From positions 1 to 64,000 of the forward strand of contig NZ_JAHESC010000033.1 in assembly GCF_018598185.1 (NCBI RefSeq): a stretch of DNA of 64,000 nucleotides, written 5' to 3'. Source of the stretch: Dawidia soli (GTDB lineage Bacteria; Bacteroidota; Bacteroidia; Cytophagales; Cyclobacteriaceae). The notes under the pieces were generated by a model. It ran no database searches. It saw nothing but the letters and a program-made list of their open reading frames with translations, and was not told the DNA's origin. Below, in pieces: positions 26,216 through 35,198 of the stretch. Position 1 is the first letter of the stretch. Each line of letters begins with the position of its first letter. The translations under genes were made by a program, and so were the position numbers.

Positions 26216-26629
26216 ATGGCCCGCCTGCTCTTCACCCTACTGTTCCTGCTGCCGCTGCCGGCCCTTGCCCAGCAGGCACGCGAAGAGCTGCGGCGGAGTA
26301 TCTATTTCGGCGGCGGCAGCTACGAGATCGACGAGTTCCAGGCCGACGCCCTGTACCAATGGCTCGACTCCATTCCCGACCTGCTTGAAAAATATCAGCT
26401 GCAGCTGATCAGCCACACCGACCCCATCGGCGGCCGGGCGTTCAACGAATGGCTTTCGGAAATGCGGGGAGAGGCCGTGCTGCAGTTGCTGATCCAAAAG
26501 AACATCCCCTCGTACAGGATCAATATCAAGAACTGGGGCCTGGACAACCCGGTCTATAGCAACAAAACGTTTAACGGCATGCAGCTGAACCGGCGCGTGG
26601 ATGTGATCCTATATCCGATTGTTTATTAG
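26216..26629 (+). CDS. OmpA-family (peptidoglycan-binding) protein
   Basis: A short exported protein (137 residues) with a signal peptide (LLFTLLFLLPLPALAQ) and a single OmpA-like domain: IYFGGGSYEIDEFQADALYQWLDSI, ISHTDPIGG, LSEMRGEAVLQLLIQKNI and the NRRVDVILYP ending. It has no barrel, so it probably tethers the envelope to peptidoglycan. Confidence 0.88.
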   Translation: MARLLFTLLFLLPLPALAQQAREELRRSIYFGGGSYEIDEFQADALYQWLDSIPDLLEKYQLQLISHTDPIGGRAFNEWLSEMRGEAVLQLLIQKNIPSYRINIKNWGLDNPVYSNKTFNGMQLNRRVDVILYPIVY

Positions 26630-26784
26630 GATCGGCCTGCAAGGGGGCCAAAGGCAGGGTTAACAATAGAGTTAAGCCTGTATTCACACAGACGTAAGCC
26701 AGTGATGACATAGTCCTAAAGGACTGAGAAAACACCCGGCCACGGCTCGGACAAGCCGGCGCCACATCAGGCCAGGAGGGAGCG

Positions 26785-26861
26785 TACCCGTATCATACCC
26801 GTATCAAAGCCCTAGATTACCCGTATCATACCCGTATCATACCCCTATCAAAGCCGTACTA
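26785..26861. repeat. Seven phased 11-bp repeats (TACCCGTATCA)
   Basis: Exact or one-mismatch copies of TACCCGTATCA occur at 26785, 26796, 26818, 26829 and 26840. The remaining two 11-bp slots (26807 and 26851) hold degenerate AAGCC-type copies. All are in register at 11 bp, close to one helical turn. They lie in the 493-base gap between the OmpA gene and the ABC ATPase gene. The gap (26630-27122) holds no gene I can support; an AGTCC-taaa-GGACT hairpin stands at 26714-26727. Confidence 0.75.
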
Positions 26862-27122
26862 AAGGCATACATACTCCCTCCCAATCAGGCCCCACGGTCT
26901 CCTCACCATTCCCCCGGCCAGGTGTTCATATCGACCGTCCGATTTAGGACACCATTTTGCACAAGCGGACGCACTTTATGCTGAAAACATCCCTTTTTTG
27001 TGCATCTTCCGCTAAAAAGTCCATTGGCACCATTGTTGGCAAAGACCTGCTACCGGTCATAGCGCCCAGGGAGTCGTGGAATCATCCCGCTTCTAACATG
27101 TTCTGACCTATTATTCAACACT

Positions 27123-27809
27123 ATGATCAAACTACGCGACATCGACAAGTACGTGGACTCACGTTTCCAGCGCACCTTCATTCTGAAAAGTGTTAACCTG
27201 GATGTACAGCAAGGAGAATTCCTGACCCTCATGGGCCCCAGCGGCGCCGGTAAGTCGACGCTGATGAACATCATCGGCATGCTCGATGAGCCCTCGGCCG
27301 GCGAATACTTTTTCTTTGACGAGCCCGTGCACCGCATGAAGGAGAAACAAAAGTCCGACATGCACAAAAACTATATCGGCTTTATCTTTCAGGCCTACCA
27401 CCTCATCGACGAGCTGACCGTGTACGAAAACATCGAGACGCCGCTGTTGTACAAAGGCGTCAGCGGCAGCCAGCGCAAAAGCATGGTGGCCGAAATGCTG
27501 GACCGGTTCAACATGGTGGCCAAGAAAGACCTGTTCCCCGAGCAGCTCAGCGGCGGCCAACAACAGCTGGTGGGCATCGCGCGGGCCATTGTGGGCCAGC
27601 CCAAGTTGCTGCTCGCCGACGAGCCGACCGGCAACCTGCACTCCGACCAGGGCAAGCAGATCATGGAGATATTCCAGAAACTCAATGAAGAAGGCATCAC
27701 CATCATCCAGGTAACACACTCGGAAGAAAACGCACGTTACGGCAAACGCATCGTGAAAGTAGCCGACGGCACTATCGTGTCGGATGAGCAGGTGATGGTA
27801 GGAGCATAA
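27123..27809 (+). CDS. ABC transporter ATP-binding protein (MacB/LolD type)
   Basis: A 228-residue ATPase with Walker A GPSGAGKS, Q-loop FIFQAYHLIDELTVYENIETPL, signature LSGGQQQ, Walker B LLADEPTGNL and the H-loop THSEENARYG. Its motifs place it with MacB and LolD, which energise lipoprotein or antibiotic efflux. No permease gene is nearby; the next gene encodes a TolC-type channel (21 bases). It probably works with a permease encoded elsewhere. Confidence 0.9.
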   Translation: MIKLRDIDKYVDSRFQRTFILKSVNLDVQQGEFLTLMGPSGAGKSTLMNIIGMLDEPSAGEYFFFDEPVHRMKEKQKSDMHKNYIGFIFQAYHLIDELTVYENIETPLLYKGVSGSQRKSMVAEMLDRFNMVAKKDLFPEQLSGGQQQLVGIARAIVGQPKLLLADEPTGNLHSDQGKQIMEIFQKLNEEGITIIQVTHSEENARYGKRIVKVADGTIVSDEQVMVGA

Positions 27810-27830
27810 GGCTTAAGAACTAAACAAGAC

Positions 27831-29186
27831 ATGAAGAGGATCGTTGCAATATGTTGGTTAAGCTGCCTGGTTATAGCAGCCCGGGCTCAGGAAGCGTCCA
27901 CGCCAGTGCCTACCACGTTGTCATATAAGGAGGCGGTGCAGATTGCTATCAAGAATAACTATCTCCTGAACCAGGAAAAGAATAATCTTGAGTTGAGTCA
28001 ATCTGTCAGAGCCAACAATGTTGCCCGACTGGCACCCTCGGTGAGCAGTACTTTTACGGCCCTGCGCATAGACGGTAATTCGTTCAACCAAAACGAAGGT
28101 AAAGTTGAAAACGGCGTACGCGATAACGTTTATGGAAGTGTTGATGCCAACCTGATGCTCTTCAATGGGTTTAACCGGATCAACACGATCCGACAGTCTA
28201 ACGATCTGCTCCGTGCGCAGACGAGTGTTGTCAAACGCACCGAGCAACAGGTAATCAGCGATGTATCGTCACAATATCTGCAAGTATTGCTCGATCAGGA
28301 GTTGCTGAAGATTGCCGAGCGTAACATCGAATTACTCAAGGCCCAGTTGGAACAGATCAAAGGACAGGTAGAGCTTGGTGCCAAGGCCGAGGTGGATGGC
28401 ATCACTCAAGACGCGTTGGTAAAGGGTGCGGAGCTTATGTTCCTACGTGCCCGCGTGACGCTGCGTAACGACAAGGCCTTGCTTTCGCAGACCATGCTGG
28501 TAGACGCTGCGGCGGATTATTCGCTCGAAGATCCTCAGTGGGACGCAAACTTTGCTGCGTCGCTGGACCAAAACCTGGACCAATTGGTGGCTACCGCCCT
28601 GGCAAATCGGGCAGACTATCAGGGCGCACTGTATACGGAAAACGCTGCCCTTCATTTTGTACATGCCACCCGCGCAACGTATTATCCCAATCTCGTGGCT
28701 TTCGGCTCCTATGGGTCGGCCTATAACAAATTGCAAGGATCGGCTGCACGCGGTTTTCGGGATCAGTTCTTTACCGATAACACCCAGCTACAATATGGTC
28801 TGCAGTTGAACATTCCCATCTTCAATAATTTAAGCAACAGGTTGAATGTGGTTCGGACGAAGGTGGCCTATAACAACGCCAAGCTGGTGCGAAGCAACGT
28901 CGAAAATACTGTCAAAAATGATGTTCTGAAAGCTTACCTGAATTTCCAGGATGCCATTGCCGCCTACCAGGCTGCCGAAGTGCAACTGCATGCAGCCGAG
29001 CTGTCGTATAATCTGGAGAAAGAGCGGTACGATCTGGGCATTACCGATCTGGTTCAGTACACGCAGGCTAACCAGAATTATGTTAAAGCACAGGGCGACT
29101 TTGCGCAATCCAAATTCACGATCACATTTCAAAAGATCCTGTTGGACTTTGCTGTTGGCACGCTCAAATTCGAGGATATCCCCTGA
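27831..29186 (+). CDS. TolC-family outer-membrane efflux protein
   Basis: A 451-residue protein with signal peptide (residues 1-19) and two outer-membrane-efflux-protein repeats: LSYKEAVQIAIKNNYLLNQEKNNLEL and LDQNLDQLVATALANRADYQGALYTENAAL, then long helices with FNNLSNRLNVVRTKVAYNNAKLV. It forms the trimeric channel of a tripartite pump. It follows the ABC ATPase at 21 bases, probably in one operon, but the adaptor protein is missing from the locus. Confidence 0.92.
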   Translation: MKRIVAICWLSCLVIAARAQEASTPVPTTLSYKEAVQIAIKNNYLLNQEKNNLELSQSVRANNVARLAPSVSSTFTALRIDGNSFNQNEGKVENGVRDNVYGSVDANLMLFNGFNRINTIRQSNDLLRAQTSVVKRTEQQVISDVSSQYLQVLLDQELLKIAERNIELLKAQLEQIKGQVELGAKAEVDGITQDALVKGAELMFLRARVTLRNDKALLSQTMLVDAAADYSLEDPQWDANFAASLDQNLDQLVATALANRADYQGALYTENAALHFVHATRATYYPNLVAFGSYGSAYNKLQGSAARGFRDQFFTDNTQLQYGLQLNIPIFNNLSNRLNVVRTKVAYNNAKLVRSNVENTVKNDVLKAYLNFQDAIAAYQAAEVQLHAAELSYNLEKERYDLGITDLVQYTQANQNYVKAQGDFAQSKFTITFQKILLDFAVGTLKFEDIP

Positions 29187-29238
29187 GAGTACCTTCTTTG
29201 TTGAAATACGTTGCCCTTCCGATGATCGGGAGGGCATT

Positions 29239-29268
29239 TTGCTGTTATTCAGCCTTTTCCTATCTTTG
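29239..29268 (+). promoter_or_regulatory. rpsA promoter (TTG-N19-TATCTTTG)
   Basis: A full match to the Bacteroidota primary-sigma promoter: TTTTG at 29237-29241, 19-base spacer and TATCTTTG at 29261-29268. It predicts an RNA start near 29275, 100 bases before the rpsA ATG. Confidence 0.85.
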
Positions 29269-29274
29269 CACCCC

Positions 29275-29374
29275 TGCTCGATCGAGCGGGCTCTTCGGGC
29301 GGTTGCCGGAAGGGAAATAAACAAACAAAGTTGCCTCCGCCCGCCCGCCGGAGGCATGTAAACAGGGCAAACGC
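29275..29374 (+). promoter_or_regulatory. Structured rpsA leader (candidate autoregulatory element)
   Basis: The 100-base untranslated leader begins with the perfect palindrome GCTCGATCGAGC and contains a G/C-rich second part with the hairpin GCCTCCG (29333-29339) / CGGAGGC (29349-29355), loop of 9. The hairpin ends 19 bases before the ATG. There is no Shine-Dalgarno. S1 represses its own translation through its leader in other bacteria, so this is a candidate site for that control. Confidence 0.5.
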
Positions 29375-31381
29375 ATGTCAAAAGTACAACGCCCGGGTGG
29401 TGATCGCCCCAGAAAACCTGCAGGAGCTTCCAGCGACGCTTCGAAAGGAACCTCTAAAGCAAAAGGATCGAAAGTCGACAACGACGATGAAGATCCGATG
29501 GCAGACCTCCGTTCTGCGCAACGCGAGGACATCGGCACCGACGCCATCCCGCTTTCTGAACTGAAGAAAGCAAAATACGAAAAGCAGATCCCCGGCCAGT
29601 TCGACTTCGAAGCATTCGCTTCAAAAGGCTTTGGCGAAGGATATTCGAAAGAGAAGCGCGATGAAATGGAGAAAATGTACTCCGGTACCGTAACGTCTGT
29701 TGACAGCGGTGAAGTAGTACAAGGTGTAGTCGTGGGTATCAACGACCGCGACGTGATCCTGAACATCGGCTTCAAGTCAGACGGTCTCGTGCCGCTGGCT
29801 GAATTCAAGGAAATGACCAACCTGAAAATCGGTGATGTGGTTGACCTCTTCATCGAAGAGCGTGAAAACGCCATGGGTCAGCTCGTCCTGAGCCGCAGAA
29901 AAGCGAAGCTCGTGAAGGGTTGGGAATATGTACAAACCGCCCTGGACAAAGACCAGGTGATCGAAGGTTTTGTAAAACGCAGAACCAAAGGTGGTCTGAT
30001 CGTCGACGTGTTCGGCATCGAGGCCTTCTTGCCCGGTTCACAGATCGACGTGAAGCCTATTCGCGATTTCGATATCTATGTAAACAAGAACATCGAGGTG
30101 AAAGTTGTGAAGATCAACTACACCAACGACAACGTAGTAGTATCGCACAAAGTCCTGATCGAGAAAGACCTCGAGCAGCAGAAGGCAGCGATCCTCACCA
30201 ACCTCGAAAAAGGTCAGGTGCTCGAAGGTGTCATCAAGAACATGACAAACTTCGGTGTGTTCATCGACCTGGGTGGTGTAGACGGTCTGCTCCATATTAC
30301 CGACATCAGCTGGGGTCGCATCAACCACCCGGAAGAGGTGCTGAAGCTCGACCAGACGGTGAAAGTAGTAGTGCTGGACTTCGACGAAGACAAGAAGCGT
30401 ATTTCCCTGGGCATGAAGCAGCTGACGCCGCACCCGTGGGATGCACTGCCGGCCGACATCCAGGTTGGCTCGAAAGTGAAGGGCAAGATCGTGAACGTAG
30501 CCGACTACGGCGCATTCCTCGAGCTGCAGCCCGGCGTGGAAGGTCTGATCCACGTAAGCGAAATGAGCTGGTCACAACACCTGCGCAACCCGCAAGACTT
30601 CATGAAAGTTGGCGACGAGGTTGAAGCAGTCGTATTGACCCTCGACCGCGAAGAGCGCAAGATGTCACTCGGCATCAAGCAACTCACCGAAGATCCCTGG
30701 ACACGCCAGGACGTGCTGACCAAGTACGCCGTAGGCACCAAGCACAAAGGCATCGTGCGCAACCTGACCAACTTCGGCTTGTTCATCGAGCTGGAAGAAG
30801 GTATCGACGGCCTCGTGCACGTATCCGACCTGAGCTGGACCAAGAAGATCAAACATCCTTCTGAGTTCGTGAAAGTAGGAGAGACCATGGAAGTACAAGT
30901 GCTCGAGCTCGACGCCGCAAACCGTCGCCTGGCCCTCAGCCACAAGCACCTGGAAGAGAACCCTTGGGATACATTCGAAACCGTATTCACAATCGGTTCG
31001 GTGCACAAAGGCACGATCATCAACAAGAACGACAAAGGCGCAGTGCTCGAGTTACCGTACGGTATCGAAGGCTTTGCAGCCATTAAAAACCTGGCCAAGG
31101 AAGATAACTCCAAGGCAGAGGTGGGCGAGTCACTGGATTTCAAAGTGCTCGAGTTCTCGAAAGATGACAGAAGAATCGTGTTGTCGCACAAAGCAACCTG
31201 GTCTGCAGAAGAAGAACGTCCTGCACCCGGCGGCAAAGGCGCTGGCAACAAGAAAGCCCCTTCAAAAGGCGCTTCGATCCAGTCGATCAACCAGCAGACT
31301 GAAAAGTCGACCCTGGGCGACCTCGATGCCCTGGCCGCATTGAAAGAAAAAATGCAAGGTGGTGAAGGTAAAGCTGAGTAA
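29375..31381 (+). CDS. rpsA: 30S ribosomal protein S1
   Basis: 668 residues with a 100-residue low-complexity basic/acidic N-terminus (Bacteroidota type) and then six S1 (OB-fold) repeats, visible as IGFKSDGLVPLAEF, VFGIEAFLPGSQI, FGVFIDLGGVDGLLHITDISWGR, YGAFLELQPGVEGLIHVSEMSW, FGLFIELEEGIDGLVHVSDLSWTK and KGAVLELPYGIEGFAAIKNL. S1 binds mRNA and helps the ribosome start on messages lacking Shine-Dalgarno signals, which fits the genes here. A K/G/S-rich tail ends the protein. The gene has its own strong promoter and terminator. Confidence 0.97.
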   Translation: MSKVQRPGGDRPRKPAGASSDASKGTSKAKGSKVDNDDEDPMADLRSAQREDIGTDAIPLSELKKAKYEKQIPGQFDFEAFASKGFGEGYSKEKRDEMEKMYSGTVTSVDSGEVVQGVVVGINDRDVILNIGFKSDGLVPLAEFKEMTNLKIGDVVDLFIEERENAMGQLVLSRRKAKLVKGWEYVQTALDKDQVIEGFVKRRTKGGLIVDVFGIEAFLPGSQIDVKPIRDFDIYVNKNIEVKVVKINYTNDNVVVSHKVLIEKDLEQQKAAILTNLEKGQVLEGVIKNMTNFGVFIDLGGVDGLLHITDISWGRINHPEEVLKLDQTVKVVVLDFDEDKKRISLGMKQLTPHPWDALPADIQVGSKVKGKIVNVADYGAFLELQPGVEGLIHVSEMSWSQHLRNPQDFMKVGDEVEAVVLTLDREERKMSLGIKQLTEDPWTRQDVLTKYAVGTKHKGIVRNLTNFGLFIELEEGIDGLVHVSDLSWTKKIKHPSEFVKVGETMEVQVLELDAANRRLALSHKHLEENPWDTFETVFTIGSVHKGTIINKNDKGAVLELPYGIEGFAAIKNLAKEDNSKAEVGESLDFKVLEFSKDDRRIVLSHKATWSAEEERPAPGGKGAGNKKAPSKGASIQSINQQTEKSTLGDLDALAALKEKMQGGEGKAE

Positions 31382-31392
31382 GCTATAAGTAA

Positions 31393-31436
31393 TAAAAAGG
31401 TGGTTCCGGCACCCGTCGGGATCACCTTTTATTTTA
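31393..31436 (+). terminator. Intrinsic terminator after rpsA
   Basis: AAAAGGTGgTTCCG pairs with CGGGAtCACCTTTT around a 7-base loop, followed by ATTTTAT; it begins 12 bases after the rpsA stop. Confidence 0.8.
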
Positions 31437-31443
31437 TAGATCG

Positions 31444-31473
31444 TTGTAAACACAGCCGTTTTTTTTAGTTTTG
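31444..31473 (+). promoter_or_regulatory. tRNA-Cys promoter (TTG-N19-TAGTTTTG)
   Basis: TTG at 31444-31446, a 19-base spacer and TAGTTTTG at 31466-31473 match the Bacteroidota -33/-7 consensus; the tRNA starts 46 bases downstream of the -7 box. Confidence 0.8.
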
Positions 31474-31519
31474 CACGATCGTTAAGAGCGATACCCACAC
31501 CTCACACGCAAAATGACAC

Positions 31520-31590
31520 GGTTCCGTGGCCGAGTGGCTAGGCTGAGCTCTGCAAAAGCTCCTACAGCGGTTCGAATCCGCTCGGAACCT
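31520..31590 (+). tRNA. trnC: tRNA-Cys (anticodon GCA)
   Basis: A complete cloverleaf: acceptor GGTTCCG / CGGAACC, D arm with GAGTGGCTAGGC, anticodon stem GAGCT / AGCTC with GCA at 31552-31554, T arm GCGG-TTCGAAT-CCGC and discriminator T73. CCA is not encoded, so it must be added after transcription. A strong hairpin terminator follows. Confidence 0.97.
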
Positions 31591-31595
31591 CAAAT

Positions 31596-31636
31596 AAAAA
31601 GCCATCCAATGCTGTATTGGATGGCTTTTTATTTTT
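31596..31636 (+). terminator. Intrinsic terminator after tRNA-Cys
   Basis: AAAAAGCCATCCAAT pairs with ATTGGATGGCTTTTT around GCTGT, then ATTTTT. It begins 6 bases after the tRNA. Confidence 0.92.
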
Positions 31637-31818
31637 CCACCCCTGGGAGATCTTGCTTGTTAAGTTGCGGTAGACCGTTCAGAAATTATTTATACTTTAT
31701 GCGAACAATAGCGCTGTACCATTTTCTTAACATGTTACACCGATGTTGGTGGCCGTCAGAGATACGAAACGAGGGGTTATCCTTAATTTTGGTTAACTTT
31801 GGATAACTACGCGCATTT

Positions 31819-32532
31819 ATGAAGAAGCTTCTTTGGATCGTATTCATTCTCTCATCTTGTGCACCGGTATACGTGCCGAACGTTCGCAACGCAGCGCTGT
31901 TCCGCGGCGCGGGAGAAGTGCAGGTGTCCGGCCACGTGGGTAATGGCGTCGACCTGCAGTCGGCGGTGTCTGTTACGGATCACATCGGCGTCATGGGGAA
32001 CTATGAGTTTGTAAACCGCAATAGCGAAAGCGACGACAGCTATATCAAACATAAATTCTGGGAAGCTGCCATCGGCTACTACGAAAACTCCGACAAGATA
32101 TGTTATGAGATCTTCGGAGGATATGGCAGGGGAGAGGGAACAGCCTACGACAACTATGGCGATCTGTTCACGGTTCCGACCGACGTACTGGCTACCGGAA
32201 AATATCAACGCTTCTTCGTTCAGCCTTCCATCGGGTCGAACCACCGCATTTTTAATTGGATTGTTTCGGGGCGGATCAGCTATGTCGACTTCGAAGAATT
32301 TATATACGATGGCCGCCGGGCGGCCTTCAACGACCCGGCAATATTTTTTGAGCCGGCATTCACAGGACGGGTCAATTTTGGTAAAAGCCCTATATATACG
32401 CAATTCCAGGCGGGGTTCAGCTTCACGACCCAAGGGAGTACCGTCTATGACTACGAACCGTTTCATCTCTCTTTTGGTTTCGGTCTCCGGCTGGGTGGTC
32501 TTCGCCGCAACACGGCTGACAGCGAAAACTAA
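31819..32532 (+). CDS. Hypothetical lipoprotein with beta-barrel-like strands
   Basis: 237 residues beginning with a very short lipoprotein signal (LLWIVFILSSC, Cys14). The mature chain has repeated alternating strands (VQVSGHVGNGVDLQSAVSVTDHIGVMGNYEF, YTQFQAGFSF, LSFGFGLRLGGL) like small outer-membrane barrels. No named family. A TAACTTTG box at 31794-31801, 18 bases before the start, resembles a -7 element without a matching -33. It is convergent with the efflux operon (12 bases). Confidence 0.72.
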   Translation: MKKLLWIVFILSSCAPVYVPNVRNAALFRGAGEVQVSGHVGNGVDLQSAVSVTDHIGVMGNYEFVNRNSESDDSYIKHKFWEAAIGYYENSDKICYEIFGGYGRGEGTAYDNYGDLFTVPTDVLATGKYQRFFVQPSIGSNHRIFNWIVSGRISYVDFEEFIYDGRRAAFNDPAIFFEPAFTGRVNFGKSPIYTQFQAGFSFTTQGSTVYDYEPFHLSFGFGLRLGGLRRNTADSEN

Positions 32533-32544
32533 TTCTGATGCCGG

Positions 32545-34134
32545 TCATTTCCCCGCCGGCGTAGGTTTATGCTTATCGCGCATTTTAGTAACAACAGCAA
32601 ACGTCAACAGCACAACAAAGGCAGCGGTCGTAAATACCGCAGCGAGAAGAAAAATTGCACGCAGGGTTAATAGCTGGCCCTGGACGGCCGACGTTTTGGC
32701 AATGAGCATGGTTGAAATTTGCGAGGCTTCCCCCGCGGCATAGCCTTTCAGGGTCAGCAGACTTTTGTATAACTCCTGTCGCTGCGAGAATATGTCACTG
32801 CCGGTTGACAGTTTGGGCAGAAAGCCTTCTTTGAAATGTTGGCTATAATTCAATTGGAGCGTATAAAATCCTGCCAGGGAATTGAGCGTGGCGATGAATC
32901 GCGCGTAGGCGCAGATCACGATTCCGGTGATCGCGGCTTTCGGGGGAATGGAGGCCATACAAAAGATCGTAATGGGCACGAACAATAATCCGCAGGCAAA
33001 ACCATGCAGGAATATCGGGAAGCACAACGCATGGAATGATAAGTCGGGCGTGAGGTATGCGTATACCCATGCGTGATAGAATGTCATCACGGCAAACCCG
33101 GCTAGCAACAGCTTGGGCAGGTTTGTCTTTTGTGCCAGGATCACCATCACAGCGATAATGGTTGCCAGGATCACCCCCGCGACGTTGAACATGCCTGCGT
33201 TCACGACGTCTGCCGGACTCCAGCCAAGCACCGAGCCTGCGTAGCCATACATCAGGTTTATACTGTCTTTGATCCCCCAGAACAAAAGCATGAGTAGTAT
33301 GGCAAAGGCGAATTTTCCCGACCGGAATACGCGCAGATCGATCAGCGGTCTTTTGAGCGCCGATTGCCGGAGGAGGAAAAGTAACAAGGTTGCCGCGGCA
33401 ACAATGGATATATACAGGATCGAAGCGTCGGCAAACCAGTAACGCTTCGGGCCGTAGATCATGACAAAAGCCGTTGCTGACGCACCGGTTATAAACAACA
33501 CGCTTCCAAGCCAGTCGACCTGGTATAATGGGTACGGTCTGGTGGTGGACCGCGGATCGAAAATGAGCGTAACAAGCACAACGGCGATCACCTGTAAACC
33601 GATCAACCCGTTATACACCCATACCCAGTTGGCCCTTAGTACGACCCACGTCCCTCCGATACCAACAAGAAGGCCGCACGTAAGGACCAGTGAGAAAAAT
33701 AGCGACATGCCCACGACCATTCTTTTGTGGTCTGGCAGTGTAGAAAAAATGGCCATCAGCATACAACCGGCGACCGAGCAGGTAATAACGCCTGTAAAAA
33801 AACGCAGCACAGCAAACAATACCAGGTCGTGCACACACAGGCAGCCGACATTGACCAGAATGCCGAGTATGAATGCGTGGAGCAAATAGCTGCGGGTAGT
33901 GAAGTACCGCACCAGGCGGAACTGTATAGGCAAAGTAGCAATGATGCCGGCATAGGCGATCTGCAATGCGAACGAGATGTCTTCGGGCTGCGCGCCATAG
34001 AAGGAAATTACATGCTGCTGGGTCAGCGCAAACGAAGCGAATGGCGCCATGGCAGCAAATAAGATGAAGATCAACGCCAGCCTCACAGCACCGAGGTGTC
34101 CGTAGAGCGTTTCTTTGAAGTGAATGGTTTGCAC
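32545..34134 (-). CDS. DHA2-family MFS drug exporter (EmrB-like)
   Basis: A 529-residue transporter with about 14 helices, the 14-TM (DHA2) drug/H+ antiporter layout. Recognisable segments include the early transporter motif around LPIQFRLVRYFTTRSYLLHAF, WVVLRANWVWVYNGLIG and the closing long helix ending near VVLLTFAVVTKMRDK. It would pump a hydrophobic compound from the cytoplasm through the HlyD adaptor and TolC channel encoded just upstream on the same strand. It is the last gene of the operon. Confidence 0.9.
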   Translation of the reverse strand: MQTIHFKETLYGHLGAVRLALIFILFAAMAPFASFALTQQHVISFYGAQPEDISFALQIAYAGIIATLPIQFRLVRYFTTRSYLLHAFILGILVNVGCLCVHDLVLFAVLRFFTGVITCSVAGCMLMAIFSTLPDHKRMVVGMSLFFSLVLTCGLLVGIGGTWVVLRANWVWVYNGLIGLQVIAVVLVTLIFDPRSTTRPYPLYQVDWLGSVLFITGASATAFVMIYGPKRYWFADASILYISIVAAATLLLFLLRQSALKRPLIDLRVFRSGKFAFAILLMLLFWGIKDSINLMYGYAGSVLGWSPADVVNAGMFNVAGVILATIIAVMVILAQKTNLPKLLLAGFAVMTFYHAWVYAYLTPDLSFHALCFPIFLHGFACGLLFVPITIFCMASIPPKAAITGIVICAYARFIATLNSLAGFYTLQLNYSQHFKEGFLPKLSTGSDIFSQRQELYKSLLTLKGYAAGEASQISTMLIAKTSAVQGQLLTLRAIFLLAAVFTTAAFVVLLTFAVVTKMRDKHKPTPAGK

Positions 34135-34140
34135 CTGTTC

Positions 34141-35190
34141 TTAGTTAGTTGCCTTCTTTACGACGATCGTCACGTTCATACCCGCCTTCAGCTCGTCTAC
34201 GTTGCCTTCGTTGAATACGATCTTCACCGGCACGCGCTGAATGATCTTCACAAAGTTGCCCGTCGAGTTGTCCGCCGGCAGCAGGGAGAATTTTGAACCG
34301 GTCGACGCAGCGATGGCGTCGATCTTTCCGGGAAACATCCTGCCCGGGATAGCATCTGCCTCGATCTGTACCGGCTGGCCCACGTACATGCCGCTTACCT
34401 GGGTCTCTTTAAAATTTGCGATAACCCATTTATCGCGACTGTTCACCACCGATACCAGCGGCTGCCCGGCTTGCACCTGTTGCCCCTCGAGGATGGTCTT
34501 GCGTCCCGTATATCCACTGTAAGGCGATGTGATCACCGTATAGCTGAGGTTTAACCGGGCCAGGTCGAGCAATGCCTCGGCACGCTTGCGCGCTGCCGAC
34601 AGCGCGTTGTACCGGGCTTGCAATTCCCGCACTTTGCTGTTGCCGGTTTTCAGGCTGTTGAGGGCCGCGCTGTAGTCGCTCTTCGATACGTCGTATCGTG
34701 TCTGCACCTGCTCGAAGTCGGCCACGGTCACGGCGCCTTTGTCCAACAGGTTCCTGAATCGGGTTACATCCTGCTCTTGTTGCCAGAGCCGTGCCTTGGC
34801 GGCGTTCACCTGGTCACCATTGACGAGCGTAGCGGTTTGCGCCGCTGTGATGCTGGCGTCCAGTATTTCCTGTTGCGCACGCGTGTCGTCCAGGATGGCC
34901 TCTGCCTCCCGTACCTTTTGGATATATTCCCGGTTGTCGAGAACAACCAGTGTATCGCCCTGCGCGACAGGCTGATGCTCGTCAAACAGTACTGTTTTAA
35001 TAAAGCCTCCCGCACGGGCAGAGACAGGTGTGATAAACGCTTCCACTTGCGCATCATTAGTATCTTCGTAGTGGCTTAAATACAGGATGTATCGAACAAA
35101 GTAGACCAGTGCGATCACGACAATCGATAGGGCAATGCCTTTGATAAGCTTATGCATGAGGCTGGATGTTACGTGTTGTTTTGTTTTCAT
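34141..35190 (-). CDS. HlyD/EmrA-family membrane-fusion protein
   Basis: 349 residues: short cytosolic N-terminus, one membrane anchor (about 15-32, IKGIALSIVVIALVYFVRYIL), a biotinyl-lipoyl-like domain split around long coiled coils (residues 90-190) and a beta-barrel part (TVITSPYSGYTGRKTILEGQQVQAGQPLVSV). It bridges the MFS exporter and TolC. The EmrB-like gene follows after 6 bases and the TolC gene precedes at 8 bases, so a tripartite pump is certain by context. Confidence 0.93.
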   Translation of the reverse strand: MKTKQHVTSSLMHKLIKGIALSIVVIALVYFVRYILYLSHYEDTNDAQVEAFITPVSARAGGFIKTVLFDEHQPVAQGDTLVVLDNREYIQKVREAEAILDDTRAQQEILDASITAAQTATLVNGDQVNAAKARLWQQEQDVTRFRNLLDKGAVTVADFEQVQTRYDVSKSDYSAALNSLKTGNSKVRELQARYNALSAARKRAEALLDLARLNLSYTVITSPYSGYTGRKTILEGQQVQAGQPLVSVVNSRDKWVIANFKETQVSGMYVGQPVQIEADAIPGRMFPGKIDAIAASTGSKFSLLPADNSTGNFVKIIQRVPVKIVFNEGNVDELKAGMNVTIVVKKATN

Positions 35191-35198
35191 GGCTGCGT

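Noticed and set aside
26785-26861. CRISPR array
   Set aside because: The repeats are 11 bp without spacers, and no cas genes are present.
30505-31425. 306-residue minus-strand frame
   Set aside because: Antisense to ribosomal protein S1, whose six S1 repeats are certain.
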